A stretch of DNA of 64,000 nt, taken from NCBI RefSeq assembly GCF_017569205.1, contig NZ_CP071870.1, positions 1,054,001 to 1,118,000 on the forward strand, given 5' to 3'. The notes under the pieces were generated by a model, which did no database searches, was not told the DNA's origin, and saw nothing but the letters and a program-made list of their open reading frames with translations. A program made the position numbers and the translations under genes. Below are positions 26,949 to 35,081 of the stretch, in pieces (positions within the stretch are counted from its first letter, which is position 1; the number at the start of each line of letters is the position of its first letter). This stretch comes from Propioniciclava sp. MC1595. GTDB taxonomy: Bacteria > Actinomycetota > Actinomycetes > Propionibacteriales > Propionibacteriaceae.

Positions 26949-27090
26949 GGGCCGCCCAGGCACACCCTGGGCGCGGCCTGCCCGTCATCGCCTGGAGCGA
27001 CCAAGGTGTGGAATGGTCGGCCGGGTGCTTGCCACGACGGTTTTCGGGATGGTCTCATGTAGCGCCCGTCCAACCGTCGTGAGGAACATC
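26949..27090 (+). promoter_or_regulatory. Structured 5' leader of AGCS symporter (candidate riboregulator)
   Basis: About 140 nt between the predicted transcript start and GTG 27091. A 5' hairpin (arms GCCCAGG 26954-26960 and CCTGGGC 26966-26972, extended by GGCC pairs with a 2-nt bulge) is followed by a perfect 10-bp inverted repeat (27033-27042 with 27072-27081) whose right arm abuts the GAGGA ribosome binding site. It does not match the glycine riboswitch consensus as I know it. If translation starts at ATG 27013 instead, the second stem lies in the coding region. Confidence 0.35.
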
Positions 27091-28512
27091 GTGCTGGAGC
27101 AAGTGCTCGGCGACATCGCCAACATCGTCTGGGGGCCGTTCGTGCTCCTGCCCCTGCTGCTCGGAACCGGCATCTGGCTGACGGTCCGCCTCGGCGGCCT
27201 GCAGTTCACCAAGCTCGTGCCGGCCCTGCGCCTGGCCTTCATCAACCGCCACGACGGACTGGAGGAGGACGGTGACGTCAGCCACTACCAGGCTCTGACC
27301 ACGGCGCTGGCCGCCACCGTCGGTGTCGGCAACATCGCGGGTGTGGCCACGGCCATCACCCTCGGTGGCCCCGGTGCGGTGTTCTGGATGTGGGTCTCGG
27401 CCATCTTCGGCATGGCCGCCAAGTACTCCGAGGCGTTCATGGGGGTGCGCTTCCGCACGCTCGACGCCAAGGGGGAGGTCTCCGGCGGCCCGCAGTACTA
27501 CTTGGAGAAGGCGATCGGCGGCGGGTTCGGCAAGTTCCTGGCCCTGTTCTTCGCCGTCGCCGCCGTCATCGCCTCGTTCGGCATCGGCAACATGACCCAG
27601 GCCAACACCGTGGCGCACACGCTGCAGGAGACGTTCGCGGTCGACCCGATCGTCACCGCGATCTTCGTCTCGGTGCTGACCGGCGCCGTGCTCCTGGGTG
27701 GCATCAAGGCGATCGGCCGCGTCACCGCCGGCTTCGTCCCGGTGATGATCGTCATCTACGTCGTCGGCGCCCTCGTCGTCCTCGGGCTCAACTGGCAGGC
27801 GCTGCCCGGCGCGTTCGGGCTGATCTTCTCCGACGCGTTCACCGGCACCGCCGCCGCGGGCGGCTTCGTGGGCTCGGTCGTGGCCCAGGCGATCCAGTAC
27901 GGCATCGCGCGCGGTGTCTTCTCCAACGAGTCGGGCATGGGCTCGGCGGCCATCGTCGCCGCGGCGGCCAAGACCAAGCACCCGGTGCGCCAGGGCCTGG
28001 TGTCGATGACCCAGACCTTCATCGACACGATCATCGTGGTGTCGATGACCGCGCTGGTGATCATCTCCACCGGTGCGTGGATGACCGACAAGAAGGGCGC
28101 GGCGCTCACGGCCGAGGGCTTCTCGATCGGCCTGCCCGGCACCACCGGTGGCGTGATCGTGGCCATCTCGGTGGTGTTCTTCGCCTACTCGACGATCCTG
28201 GGCTGGGCCTACTACGGCGAGCGCAACGTCGAGCGCCTGGTCGGCATCAAGGGCGTCCTGCCCTACCGCCTCCTGTTCAGCGTGGTCGTATTCGTGGGCA
28301 GCATCAGCGAGCTGGAGCTCGTCTGGACGTTCTCCGACATCGCCAACGGCCTCATGGCCCTGCCGAACCTGATCGGCCTGCTGATCTGCTCGGGCCTGAT
28401 CGCCCGCGAGACGAAGGCCTACCTGGCCGTCGACCCGACCCTGCAGAACGAGCCGGCGGTGTCCACGCTGCACGGCATCGACGGGCTCGCCGGACTGCCG
28501 CGACGCGGCTGA
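27091..28512 (+). CDS. Alanine/glycine:cation symporter (AGCS family)
   Basis: 473 residues from GTG 27091, about 11 membrane helices. The family block ATVGVGNIAGVATAITLGGPG lies near residue 75, with GIARGVFSNESGMGSAAI and FSTIL-type AYSTILGWAYYGER further on, all AGCS hallmarks. Imports alanine or glycine with Na+ or H+. GTG 27091 has GAGGA 5 nt upstream and fits the usual N-terminus (LEQVLGDIANIVWGP). In-frame ATG 27013 with AAGG upstream would add 26 residues. Confidence 0.9.
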   Translation: MLEQVLGDIANIVWGPFVLLPLLLGTGIWLTVRLGGLQFTKLVPALRLAFINRHDGLEEDGDVSHYQALTTALAATVGVGNIAGVATAITLGGPGAVFWMWVSAIFGMAAKYSEAFMGVRFRTLDAKGEVSGGPQYYLEKAIGGGFGKFLALFFAVAAVIASFGIGNMTQANTVAHTLQETFAVDPIVTAIFVSVLTGAVLLGGIKAIGRVTAGFVPVMIVIYVVGALVVLGLNWQALPGAFGLIFSDAFTGTAAAGGFVGSVVAQAIQYGIARGVFSNESGMGSAAIVAAAAKTKHPVRQGLVSMTQTFIDTIIVVSMTALVIISTGAWMTDKKGAALTAEGFSIGLPGTTGGVIVAISVVFFAYSTILGWAYYGERNVERLVGIKGVLPYRLLFSVVVFVGSISELELVWTFSDIANGLMALPNLIGLLICSGLIARETKAYLAVDPTLQNEPAVSTLHGIDGLAGLPRRG

Positions 28513-28531
28513 TCCAGCACCCCACCGTCGC

Positions 28532-28537
28532 TACAGT
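28532..28537 (+). promoter_or_regulatory. -10-like TACAGT before sulfurtransferase gene
   Basis: TACAGT, 7 nt, ATG 28545; no SD. Leaderless promoter candidate. Confidence 0.5.
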
Positions 28538-28544
28538 GGCGGGC

Positions 28545-29393
28545 ATGATCCCACCGGTCGTGCCCGCCACTTTCCTGTCCGAACACCCCGGCGCCGTCCT
28601 GGTCGACGTGCGGTACACCCCGACCGGTGGCCCCGACGTCGAGGGGTACTCCGCCGGGCACCTGCCCGGCGCCGTCTTCGTCGACATGGACGCCGTGCTG
28701 GCCGGGCCGTCCTCCCCCGAGACCGGGCGGCACCCGCTGCCCGAACCGCAGGCCTTCGCCGACGGCATGTCGGCGCTCGGGATCGGGGACGCCTCGGTCG
28801 TCGTCGCCTACGACGACGCGGGCGGGGCCTTCGCCGGACGCTTGGTCTGGCTGCTGCGCTTGCTCGGCGTGGACGCCGCGCTGCTCGACGGCGGGCTCGC
28901 CCATGGCGGATCGGCGCTCGAGGAGGGCCTGGTCACGCGCGAGGCGGCCCACTTCAGCCCGCGCCCCTGGCCGCCGGAGGCGCTGGCCACCATCGACGAC
29001 GCGGCCACCGCGCCCGTGGTCGCCGACGCGCGCGCCCCCGAGCGCTACCGCGGGGAGGTGGAGCCGCTCGACCCGCGCGCCGGGCACATCCCCGGGGCGA
29101 TCAACATCCCGTTCGCAGGGAACCTGGCCGACGGCCGGTTCCGGTCGCCGGAGGAACTGCGCGAGCGGTACGCCGCCCACGGCATCACGGACGCCGCGGG
29201 CGTGGTCGTCTCCTGCGGCTCGGGGGTCACGGCGTGCCACGACCTCATCGCCATGGAGCACGCCGGGCTGGGGCGGGGCCGCCTCTACCCGGGCTCGTGG
29301 TCGCAGTGGTCGAACACCGAACGCCCCGCCGAGACCGGGCCGCAGCCGGGCAGCAAGCCCTCCATCGATCCCACCGGCCGGATCAGCGGCTGA
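28545..29393 (+). CDS. sseA: Tandem-rhodanese sulfurtransferase
   Basis: 282 residues with two rhodanese domains. The N-terminal one is inactive-looking (VVAYDDAGG where Cys would be). The C-terminal one has the active loop CGSGVTACH at about 225-233; CG(S/T)GVTA is the loop of 3-mercaptopyruvate sulfurtransferases, as opposed to CRKGVT of thiosulfate enzymes. Transfers sulfane sulfur to thiols or cyanide in the cytosol. Its 3' end overlaps the convergent putP gene by 11 nt. Confidence 0.87.
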   Translation: MIPPVVPATFLSEHPGAVLVDVRYTPTGGPDVEGYSAGHLPGAVFVDMDAVLAGPSSPETGRHPLPEPQAFADGMSALGIGDASVVVAYDDAGGAFAGRLVWLLRLLGVDAALLDGGLAHGGSALEEGLVTREAAHFSPRPWPPEALATIDDAATAPVVADARAPERYRGEVEPLDPRAGHIPGAINIPFAGNLADGRFRSPEELRERYAAHGITDAAGVVVSCGSGVTACHDLIAMEHAGLGRGRLYPGSWSQWSNTERPAETGPQPGSKPSIDPTGRISG

Positions 29394-30873
29394 CGCTGAC
29401 GCCGGCGACCGCCGCGTCGAACTCCTCCTCGATCACGGGGTTGGGCCGGTAGGTGGCCAGCGAGACCACGACGGCGACGACCAGGTTGAGCAGGAACGCC
29501 GGCAGGATCTCGTACAGCTCGAAGATGCCTCCCAGCGGGTTGAGCACGAGCTTCCACACGAACACGGTCACCGCGCCGACGATCATGCCCGCCGCCGCGC
29601 CCGCGGTGGTGAGCTTGCGCCAGTAGAGGGCGAGCAGGACGGTCGGCCCGAAGCCCGCGCCGAAGCCGGCCCACGCGAACGCGACGAGGCCGAGGATCGT
29701 GTCGTTGCGCTGCCAGGCGAGTGCCGCCGCGATGACCGCGACGACCAGCACGGCGAGGCGACCGAACAGGACGCCGCGCCGGGCGGCCAGCTTCAGCGGC
29801 GTGATCGCGTGGTAGATGTCCTCGACCAGCGCCGAGCTCGTGACGAGCAGCTGGGAGGACACCGTCGACATGATCGCGGCCAGGATCGCAGCGAGCAGGA
29901 ACCCCGCGATGAGCGGGTGGAACAGCAGTTGGCCCAGCGCGATGAAGACGCCCTCGGGGTTGGCCAGGGCCGTCTCGTCCTGCTTGAACATCGCGATGCC
30001 CACGAACGCGGTGAAGGTCGCGCCCAGGGCCGAGACGATCATCCAGCCGATGCCGATCCGCCGCGCGGTCGTGGCCTCGTGGGCGGACGTCAGGGCCATG
30101 AACCGGACGAGGATGTGCGGCATGCCGACATAGCCCAGGCCCCAGGCGAGGGCGGAGATGACGCCGATGGGCGTCCCGCCCTCGAACCAGGTGAGCAGCA
30201 GCGGGTCGACCTCGCGGATCTGGGCGAAGAGCTCGCCCGGCCCACCCAGCGCGATGATGCCGACGACGGGCAGCAGCACCAGCGCCACGACCATCATCAG
30301 GCCCTGGACCACATCGGTCCAGGAGACGGCCAGGAACCCGCCGACCAGCGTGTAGAGCACGGTGACCGCGGCGATGCCGAGCATGCCGACGTAGTAGTTG
30401 ACGCCGAAGCTGGCCTCGAAGAAGGTGCCGCCGGCGACCATGCCCGAGCTGACGTACAGGGTGAAGAAGACCAGGATGATCGCGCCCGACACGATGCGCA
30501 GGATGTTGGAGTCGTCCTTGAGCCGGTTGCCGAAGAACGACGGGATCGTGATCGCGTTCTGCGAGATCTCGGTGTAGGCGCGCAGGCGGGGCGCGACGAA
30601 CTTCCAGTTGAGCCAGGCGCCCACGGTCAGGCCGATGGCGATCCAGGACTCGACCAAGCCGCTCACGTACAGCGCGCCGGGCAGGCCCATCAGGAGCCAA
30701 CCCGACATGTCGGACGCCCCGGCCGACAGGGCCGACACGAACGGTGAGAGTCCCCGGCCGCCGAGCATGTAGTCGTCGAGGTTCTGGGTGCGCTTGTTGG
30801 CGTGGAACCCGATCGCGACCATCGCCACCAGGTAGACCGTCATCGAGATGATCTGCCAGACCTGCTCGTCCAT
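29383..30873 (-). CDS. putP: Sodium/proline symporter (SSS family)
   Basis: 496 residues, about 13 membrane helices. LGGRGLSPFVSALSAGASDMSGWLL (about 35-58, split over helix 2) carries the Na+/proline binding Asp and Ser pattern of PutP, and AWGLGYVGMPHILVRFMA lies mid-protein. The C-terminus is cytosolic and acidic (EEEFDAAVAGV). Imports proline with Na+. A GAGGAGAAA SD precedes ATG 30873. It lies downstream of the glnA1 terminator on the same strand, so it is probably a separate unit. Confidence 0.92.
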   Translation of the reverse strand: MDEQVWQIISMTVYLVAMVAIGFHANKRTQNLDDYMLGGRGLSPFVSALSAGASDMSGWLLMGLPGALYVSGLVESWIAIGLTVGAWLNWKFVAPRLRAYTEISQNAITIPSFFGNRLKDDSNILRIVSGAIILVFFTLYVSSGMVAGGTFFEASFGVNYYVGMLGIAAVTVLYTLVGGFLAVSWTDVVQGLMMVVALVLLPVVGIIALGGPGELFAQIREVDPLLLTWFEGGTPIGVISALAWGLGYVGMPHILVRFMALTSAHEATTARRIGIGWMIVSALGATFTAFVGIAMFKQDETALANPEGVFIALGQLLFHPLIAGFLLAAILAAIMSTVSSQLLVTSSALVEDIYHAITPLKLAARRGVLFGRLAVLVVAVIAAALAWQRNDTILGLVAFAWAGFGAGFGPTVLLALYWRKLTTAGAAAGMIVGAVTVFVWKLVLNPLGGIFELYEILPAFLLNLVVAVVVSLATYRPNPVIEEEFDAAVAGVSVSR

Positions 30874-30963
30874 GGTTTCTCCTCGTCGTGGAACTCACGG
30901 GGGAACCTACTACGGGCCGTCAGGGGTCGGCTGGGGGCGTCCAGAGCCGGCAGCGCTGACACT

Positions 30964-30995
30964 CGACGCCCCCGGGAGGTGTCCCGGGGGCGTCG
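30964..30995 (-). terminator. Hairpin terminator after glnA1
   Basis: Perfect 14-bp stem (30964-30977 with 30982-30995) and a 4-nt loop, 28 nt past the glnA1 stop and before the putP start. It is extremely GC-rich with no U tract. Placement suggests factor-independent or assisted termination of glnA1. Confidence 0.75.
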
Positions 30996-31022
30996 ATTGT
31001 CACCGCTGCTGCGGCAGGTGGG

Positions 31023-32453
31023 TCAGAGGTCGAAGTAGAGCTCGAACTCGTGCGGGTGCGGGCGGAGGCGGATCGCGTCGATGTCCTCGCGCTTCATCTC
31101 GATCCAGGTCTCGATGAGGTCGGAGGTGAACACGTCACCCGCGAGGAGGTAGTCGTGGTCGGCCTCGAGGGCGTCCAGCGCCTCGCCGAGCGAACCGGGG
31201 ACCTGCGCGATCTCGGCGTGCTCGTCCGGGGGCAGCTCGTAGAGGTCCTTGTCGATCGGCTCCGGCGGCTCGATCTTGTTCTGGATCCCGTCCAGGCCGG
31301 CCAGCAGCATCGCGGCGAACGCGAGGTACGGGTTGGCCGAGGGGTCGGGGCAGCGGAACTCCATGCGCTTGGCCTTGGGGGAGGGGCCGGTCAGCGGGAT
31401 ACGGATGCAGGCGGAGCGGTTGCGCTGGCTGTAGACCAGGTTGACCGGCGCCTCGAAGCCCGGCACCAGACGGTGGTAGCTGTTGGCGGTCGGGTTGGTG
31501 AACGCCAGCAGCGACGGGGCGTGGTGCAGGATGCCGCCGATGTACCAGCGGGCCAGGTCGGACAGGCCCGCGTAGCCGGCCTCGTCGGCGAACAGCGGCT
31601 GGCCGTCCTTCCAGACCGACTGGTGGACGTGCATGCCCGAACCGTTGTCACCGAAGATCGGCTTGGGCATGAAGGTGGCGGTCTTGCCCGCCTCCCAGGC
31701 CGTGTTCTTGATGACGTACTTGTACTTCATGATGTTGTCGGCCGCGCGCAGCAGCGTGTCGAACTTCGTCGCGATCTCGCCCTGGCCGGCGGTGCCGACC
31801 TCGTGGTGGGCGCGCTCGATGGTAAGGCCGACCGACTGCAGGTGGCGGACCATGTCGTCGCGCAGGTCACCGAAGTGGTCGACGGGGGCCACCGGGAAGT
31901 ACCCGCCCTTGTACTTGACCTTGTAGCCGCGGTTGAGGGCGCCGCTCGCATCGGTCTCGGAGCCGGACGACCAGGCCCCGGCCTCGGACTCGATGAAGTA
32001 GTAGCCCGCGTTGGCCTTGGTCTCGAAGCGGACCGAGTCGAACACGTAGAACTCGGCCTCGGGGCCCATGAAGGCGGTGTCGCCGATGCCGGTGGAGCGC
32101 AGGTACTCCTCGGCCTTGCGGGCGATGTTGCGCGGGTCGCGGCTGTAGGCCTCCTTGGTGATCGGGTCGTGGACGAACCAGTTCATGTTCAGCGTCTTGC
32201 TCTTGCGGAACGGGTCGAGGTAGGCCGAGGTCACGTCGGGGAGCAGGGCCATGTCCGACTCGTGGATCTTCTGGAAGCCGCGGATCGAGCTGCCGTCGAA
32301 GGACAGGCCGTCCTCGATGACGTCGTGGGTGAGGAACTTCGCCGGGATGGTGAAGTGCTGCATCACGCCGGGCAGGTCGCAGAAGCGGACGTCGACGGTC
32401 TCGACGTCGTTCTCCTCGATGAAGGCGAGGAGTTCGTCGGCGTCTTGGAACAT
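31023..32453 (-). CDS. glnA: Glutamine synthetase type I, primary (GSI-beta)
   Basis: 476 residues, the E. coli-like length. [47 protein letters not shown] and [12 protein letters not shown] appear in order. Tyr405 in [10 protein letters not shown] is the adenylylation site of GSI-beta enzymes, and GlnE is encoded at 21773, so post-translational control is expected. Converts glutamate and ammonia to glutamine. GGAGGA precedes ATG 32453. A GlnR-like box lies at -45 to -60 of the predicted start site. Confidence 0.96.
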   Translation of the reverse strand: MFQDADELLAFIEENDVETVDVRFCDLPGVMQHFTIPAKFLTHDVIEDGLSFDGSSIRGFQKIHESDMALLPDVTSAYLDPFRKSKTLNMNWFVHDPITKEAYSRDPRNIARKAEEYLRSTGIGDTAFMGPEAEFYVFDSVRFETKANAGYYFIESEAGAWSSGSETDASGALNRGYKVKYKGGYFPVAPVDHFGDLRDDMVRHLQSVGLTIERAHHEVGTAGQGEIATKFDTLLRAADNIMKYKYVIKNTAWEAGKTATFMPKPIFGDNGSGMHVHQSVWKDGQPLFADEAGYAGLSDLARWYIGGILHHAPSLLAFTNPTANSYHRLVPGFEAPVNLVYSQRNRSACIRIPLTGPSPKAKRMEFRCPDPSANPYLAFAAMLLAGLDGIQNKIEPPEPIDKDLYELPPDEHAEIAQVPGSLGEALDALEADHDYLLAGDVFTSDLIETWIEMKREDIDAIRLRPHPHEFELYFDL

Positions 32454-32490
32454 GGGTCCTCCGAAAGCACTGGGTGGTCTGACGGAGTGA

Positions 32491-32496
32491 ACCGTA
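32491..32496 (-). promoter_or_regulatory. -10-like TACGGT for glnA1
   Basis: Minus-strand TACGGT predicts a start near 32484 and a leader of about 31 nt holding GGAGGA (32461-32456). The GlnR-like repeats lie just upstream of the implied -35. Confidence 0.45.
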
Positions 32497-32506
32497 GGCC
32501 GCGCGC

Positions 32507-32544
32507 ATCACTGGGTGGTGTCGTCCGTGTTTCGGGGGTGTTAC
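32507..32544 (-). promoter_or_regulatory. GlnR-like operator upstream of glnA1
   Basis: On the minus strand GTAAC-N6-GAAAC (32544-32529) matches the actinobacterial GlnR half-box exactly. The next two units in the same 11-bp phase, GACAC (32522-32518) and GTGAT (32511-32507), are degenerate. Relative to the predicted start the strong half-box spans about -45 to -60, a typical activator position. Confidence 0.55.
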
Positions 32545-32555
32545 ACGTTGGGCGT

Positions 32556-32561
32556 TAGGGT
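32556..32561 (+). promoter_or_regulatory. -10-like TAGGGT before RDD gene
   Basis: TAGGGT, 6 nt, GTG 32568. Leaderless promoter candidate, divergent from glnA1; AGGGTGA could alternatively act as a weak SD. Confidence 0.45.
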
Positions 32562-32567
32562 GACCGC

Positions 32568-32990
32568 GTGACGACCGAGACCGTTCCGTACCCCGGCGAG
32601 TCCCTGGGCCTGCCCAAGAAGGGGCCCGGGTCGCTGGCCGGCTGGGGCAGCCGCCTGGGTGCGCTGGTGCTGGACTGGGGGGCCAGCATGGTCGTGGCGC
32701 TGGGTGCCTTCGGTGGGGGCGTCCTCACCGAGAGCGGCTGGAAGGCCTGGATGGTGCTCGCGGTCTACTTCGTGCAGAAGGCCGTGCTGACCGCGTTGGT
32801 CGGCGGCAGCTTCGGGCAGCTCATCTCGAAGATCGGGGTGACCCGTGTGGACGGGACCCCCATCGACGTGTGGCGCTCGATCGTCCGCTCGGCCCTGGTG
32901 TGCCTCGTGCTGCCCGCCGTCGTGATCGGTCCGGACCGCCGTGGCATCAACGACCTGCTCCTGGGCACTGTCGTGGTCAACCGGCGCTGA
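32568..32990 (+). CDS. RDD family small membrane protein
   Basis: 140 residues. WGSRLGALVLDWGASMVV carries the Arg...Asp pattern of RDD proteins at about 25-40. Three hydrophobic helices follow (about 30-50, 58-80, 105-125), with the loop ISKIGVTRVDGTPIDVWRS before the last. Function unknown; RDD proteins are often next to glnA in actinobacteria. It is divergent from glnA1 and its GTG shares the intergenic region holding the GlnR-like box. Confidence 0.8.
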   Translation: MTTETVPYPGESLGLPKKGPGSLAGWGSRLGALVLDWGASMVVALGAFGGGVLTESGWKAWMVLAVYFVQKAVLTALVGGSFGQLISKIGVTRVDGTPIDVWRSIVRSALVCLVLPAVVIGPDRRGINDLLLGTVVVNRR

Positions 32991-33083
32991 TCACTTTTTC
33001 AATGTTCGCCTGACAAGTGTGAATGAAAGGCCTCGTCGGCGGCGCGTCACCCGTGTACGGTGGGTCGCCGGAAACCGTGCCCC

Positions 33084-33089
33084 TATAGT
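33084..33089 (+). promoter_or_regulatory. -10 box TATAGT for first oligopeptide ABC operon
   Basis: TATAGT predicts a start near 33096 with a short leader that holds GAGGGA (33107-33112) before ATG 33118. Confidence 0.5.
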
Positions 33090-33117
33090 GGGCCGAAATC
33101 TGACCCGAGGGAACTGA

Positions 33118-34104
33118 ATGATCGGCTATGTCCTGCGGCGACTCGCCAACTACATCGTCCTGCTGTTCGTGGCGGTGTCGTTGACCTATGTCCTGGCCGC
33201 GACCCAGTTGAACCCGCGCTCGCTGTTCCTGATGCGCAACCCGCCGTTGGACCCGCGCTCGATCGAGTCGATGCTGCTGTCCCGCAACCTCAGCGAGAAC
33301 GTCCCGCTGTGGGAGCGCTACTGGACGTGGCTGACCAATGTCCTCACCAAGTGGGACTGGGGCCAGTCTCCCATGGGCGCCGTGGTGAACGACGAGATCG
33401 GCGCCCGCATCTGGGTCAGCCTCCGACTCCTGCTCATCGGCACCATGCTCGGCCTGGTGCTGGGCGTCGCCATCGGGGCGTGGGCGGCCACCCGCCAGTA
33501 CAAGATCTCCGACCGGGTGATCACGGTGCTGACCCTGCTGGTCGTCTCGACCCCGGCCTTCGTCATCGGCCACGTCGCGCAGATCCTGGCCACGGAGGCC
33601 AACCGCCGCCTGGGCTACCAGTTCTTCGAATTCATCGGGGAGACCGGTGCCATCCATGGGGAGGGGTGGTGGCCCGTTCTGGCGGACCGGCTGCAACACC
33701 TCCTGCTACCCACGGTGGTGCTGATGTTGCTCGGACTGGCGTCGATGAGCCGCATCCAGCGCAACCTGATGCTGGACGCCCTCGGCTCTGACTTCGTCCG
33801 CACGGCCCGGGCCAAGGGCCTGCGCGAGAACAAGGCGGTCATGAAGCACGCCCTGCGCACCGCCCTGATCCCGACCGCCACCTACGTGGCGTTCACGGTC
33901 GCGACCATGTTCGTGGGCGCGACCTACACCGAGAAGATCTTCGGCTTCCGCGGCATGGGTGCCTACGGCATCGACACCATCCAGGGCCAGGACATCAACG
34001 GCGTGGTCGCCGTGACGGCGTTCGCCGGCGTCTGCGTGCTCGTGGGTGCGGTGCTGTCCGACATCTTCGTCGCCATCCTCGACCCGCGCGTGCGGCTGAG
34101 CTGA
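33118..34104 (+). CDS. Oligopeptide ABC transporter permease (DppB type), system 1
   Basis: 328 residues, six membrane helices. MIGYVLRRLANYIVLLF is the typical start. A large extracytoplasmic loop lies between helix 1 and 2 (about 40-100). The EAA coupling loop is FVRTARAKGLRENKAVMKHALR at about 222-243. It forms the membrane pore with DppC. First gene of the operon, 14 nt before dppC. Peptide or nickel specificity cannot be read from the permease. Confidence 0.9.
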   Translation: MIGYVLRRLANYIVLLFVAVSLTYVLAATQLNPRSLFLMRNPPLDPRSIESMLLSRNLSENVPLWERYWTWLTNVLTKWDWGQSPMGAVVNDEIGARIWVSLRLLLIGTMLGLVLGVAIGAWAATRQYKISDRVITVLTLLVVSTPAFVIGHVAQILATEANRRLGYQFFEFIGETGAIHGEGWWPVLADRLQHLLLPTVVLMLLGLASMSRIQRNLMLDALGSDFVRTARAKGLRENKAVMKHALRTALIPTATYVAFTVATMFVGATYTEKIFGFRGMGAYGIDTIQGQDINGVVAVTAFAGVCVLVGAVLSDIFVAILDPRVRLS

Positions 34105-34118
34105 GGGAGAACCTTTCC

Positions 34119-35081
34119 ATGACCCAGCACTCTGCAGGCCCCCAGGGCGTCGGCCCGGCCGAGACCCCACCGGCCCCCGCCGAGGTCGAGCAGCCGACCA
34201 CGCCCGGTGCGCGCAAGCGCCTCAGCCGGGGCCAGCTCACGTTCCGCCGCTTCCTGCGCAACAAGACCGCCGTCGTCGGTGCCATCGTGATCATCACCCT
34301 GGCGATCATCGCCGCGATCGGTCCCGAGCTCTTCTACTGGAAGTTCGACGACATCGACTACGACGCCTTCCTCAAGGGCCCCGACAGCAACCACATCCTG
34401 GGCACCACGCAGGCCGGGCGCGACGTGCTCGCCCTCACGCTGCGCGGCATGAGCAAGTCGCTCATCATCGGCTTCATGGTCGCGCTCATCGCCACCTCGA
34501 TCGCGGCCCTGGTCGGTGCGACCGCGGCCTACGTCGGCGGCTTCACCGAGAAGGCCATCCTCTGGATCGTCGACCTCATGCTGGTCATCCCGTCGTTCCT
34601 GCTGATCGCCGTCATCACCACCGGCGGACCCCAGGGCCCGAACGCGTGGCTGCTGCTCGTGGTGCTGCTGGCCATCTTCGGCTGGCCGCTGAGCTCCCGC
34701 GTCGTCCGCTCGCTCACCCTCTCGGTGAAGGAGCGCGAGTACATCCAGGCCGCGAAGTTCATGGGCCTGCCGGCGTGGAAGATCATCATCCGGCACATCA
34801 TCCCCAACGTCAGCTCGCTGCTGATCATCGACGCCACGCTGGGCGTCGGCTACGCGATCCTGGCCGAGACCGGCCTGTCGTACTTCGGCTTCGGCGTCCA
34901 GGCCCCCGACACCTCGCTGGGCACGCTGATCGGTGAGGGCGCCCGCATGGCGACCACCTATCCGTGGGTCTTCCTGGGCCCGGCCACCGTCCTCGTCATC
35001 CTGGTCATGAGCGTCAACGCGGTCGGCGACGGCCTGCGCGACGCCCTCGACCCCACGTCCGGCTCGGGAGGCCGCGCATGA
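34119..35081 (+). CDS. Oligopeptide ABC transporter permease (DppC type), system 1
   Basis: 320 residues. An unusual 45-residue Pro/Glu-rich cytosolic N-terminus precedes helix 1 (about 50-72). Six helices in all; the EAA loop is YIQAAKFMGLPAWKIIIRHI at about 208-227. The sequence HILGTTQAGRDVLALTLRGM is the OppC/DppC signature before helix 2. ATGA overlap with the downstream ATPase gene. Confidence 0.9.
   Translation: MTQHSAGPQGVGPAETPPAPAEVEQPTTPGARKRLSRGQLTFRRFLRNKTAVVGAIVIITLAIIAAIGPELFYWKFDDIDYDAFLKGPDSNHILGTTQAGRDVLALTLRGMSKSLIIGFMVALIATSIAALVGATAAYVGGFTEKAILWIVDLMLVIPSFLLIAVITTGGPQGPNAWLLLVVLLAIFGWPLSSRVVRSLTLSVKEREYIQAAKFMGLPAWKIIIRHIIPNVSSLLIIDATLGVGYAILAETGLSYFGFGVQAPDTSLGTLIGEGARMATTYPWVFLGPATVLVILVMSVNAVGDGLRDALDPTSGSGGRA

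Noticed and set aside
26949-27090. Glycine riboswitch before the AGCS symporter
   Set aside because: The expected tandem aptamer core motifs are not visible; only generic stems are present.
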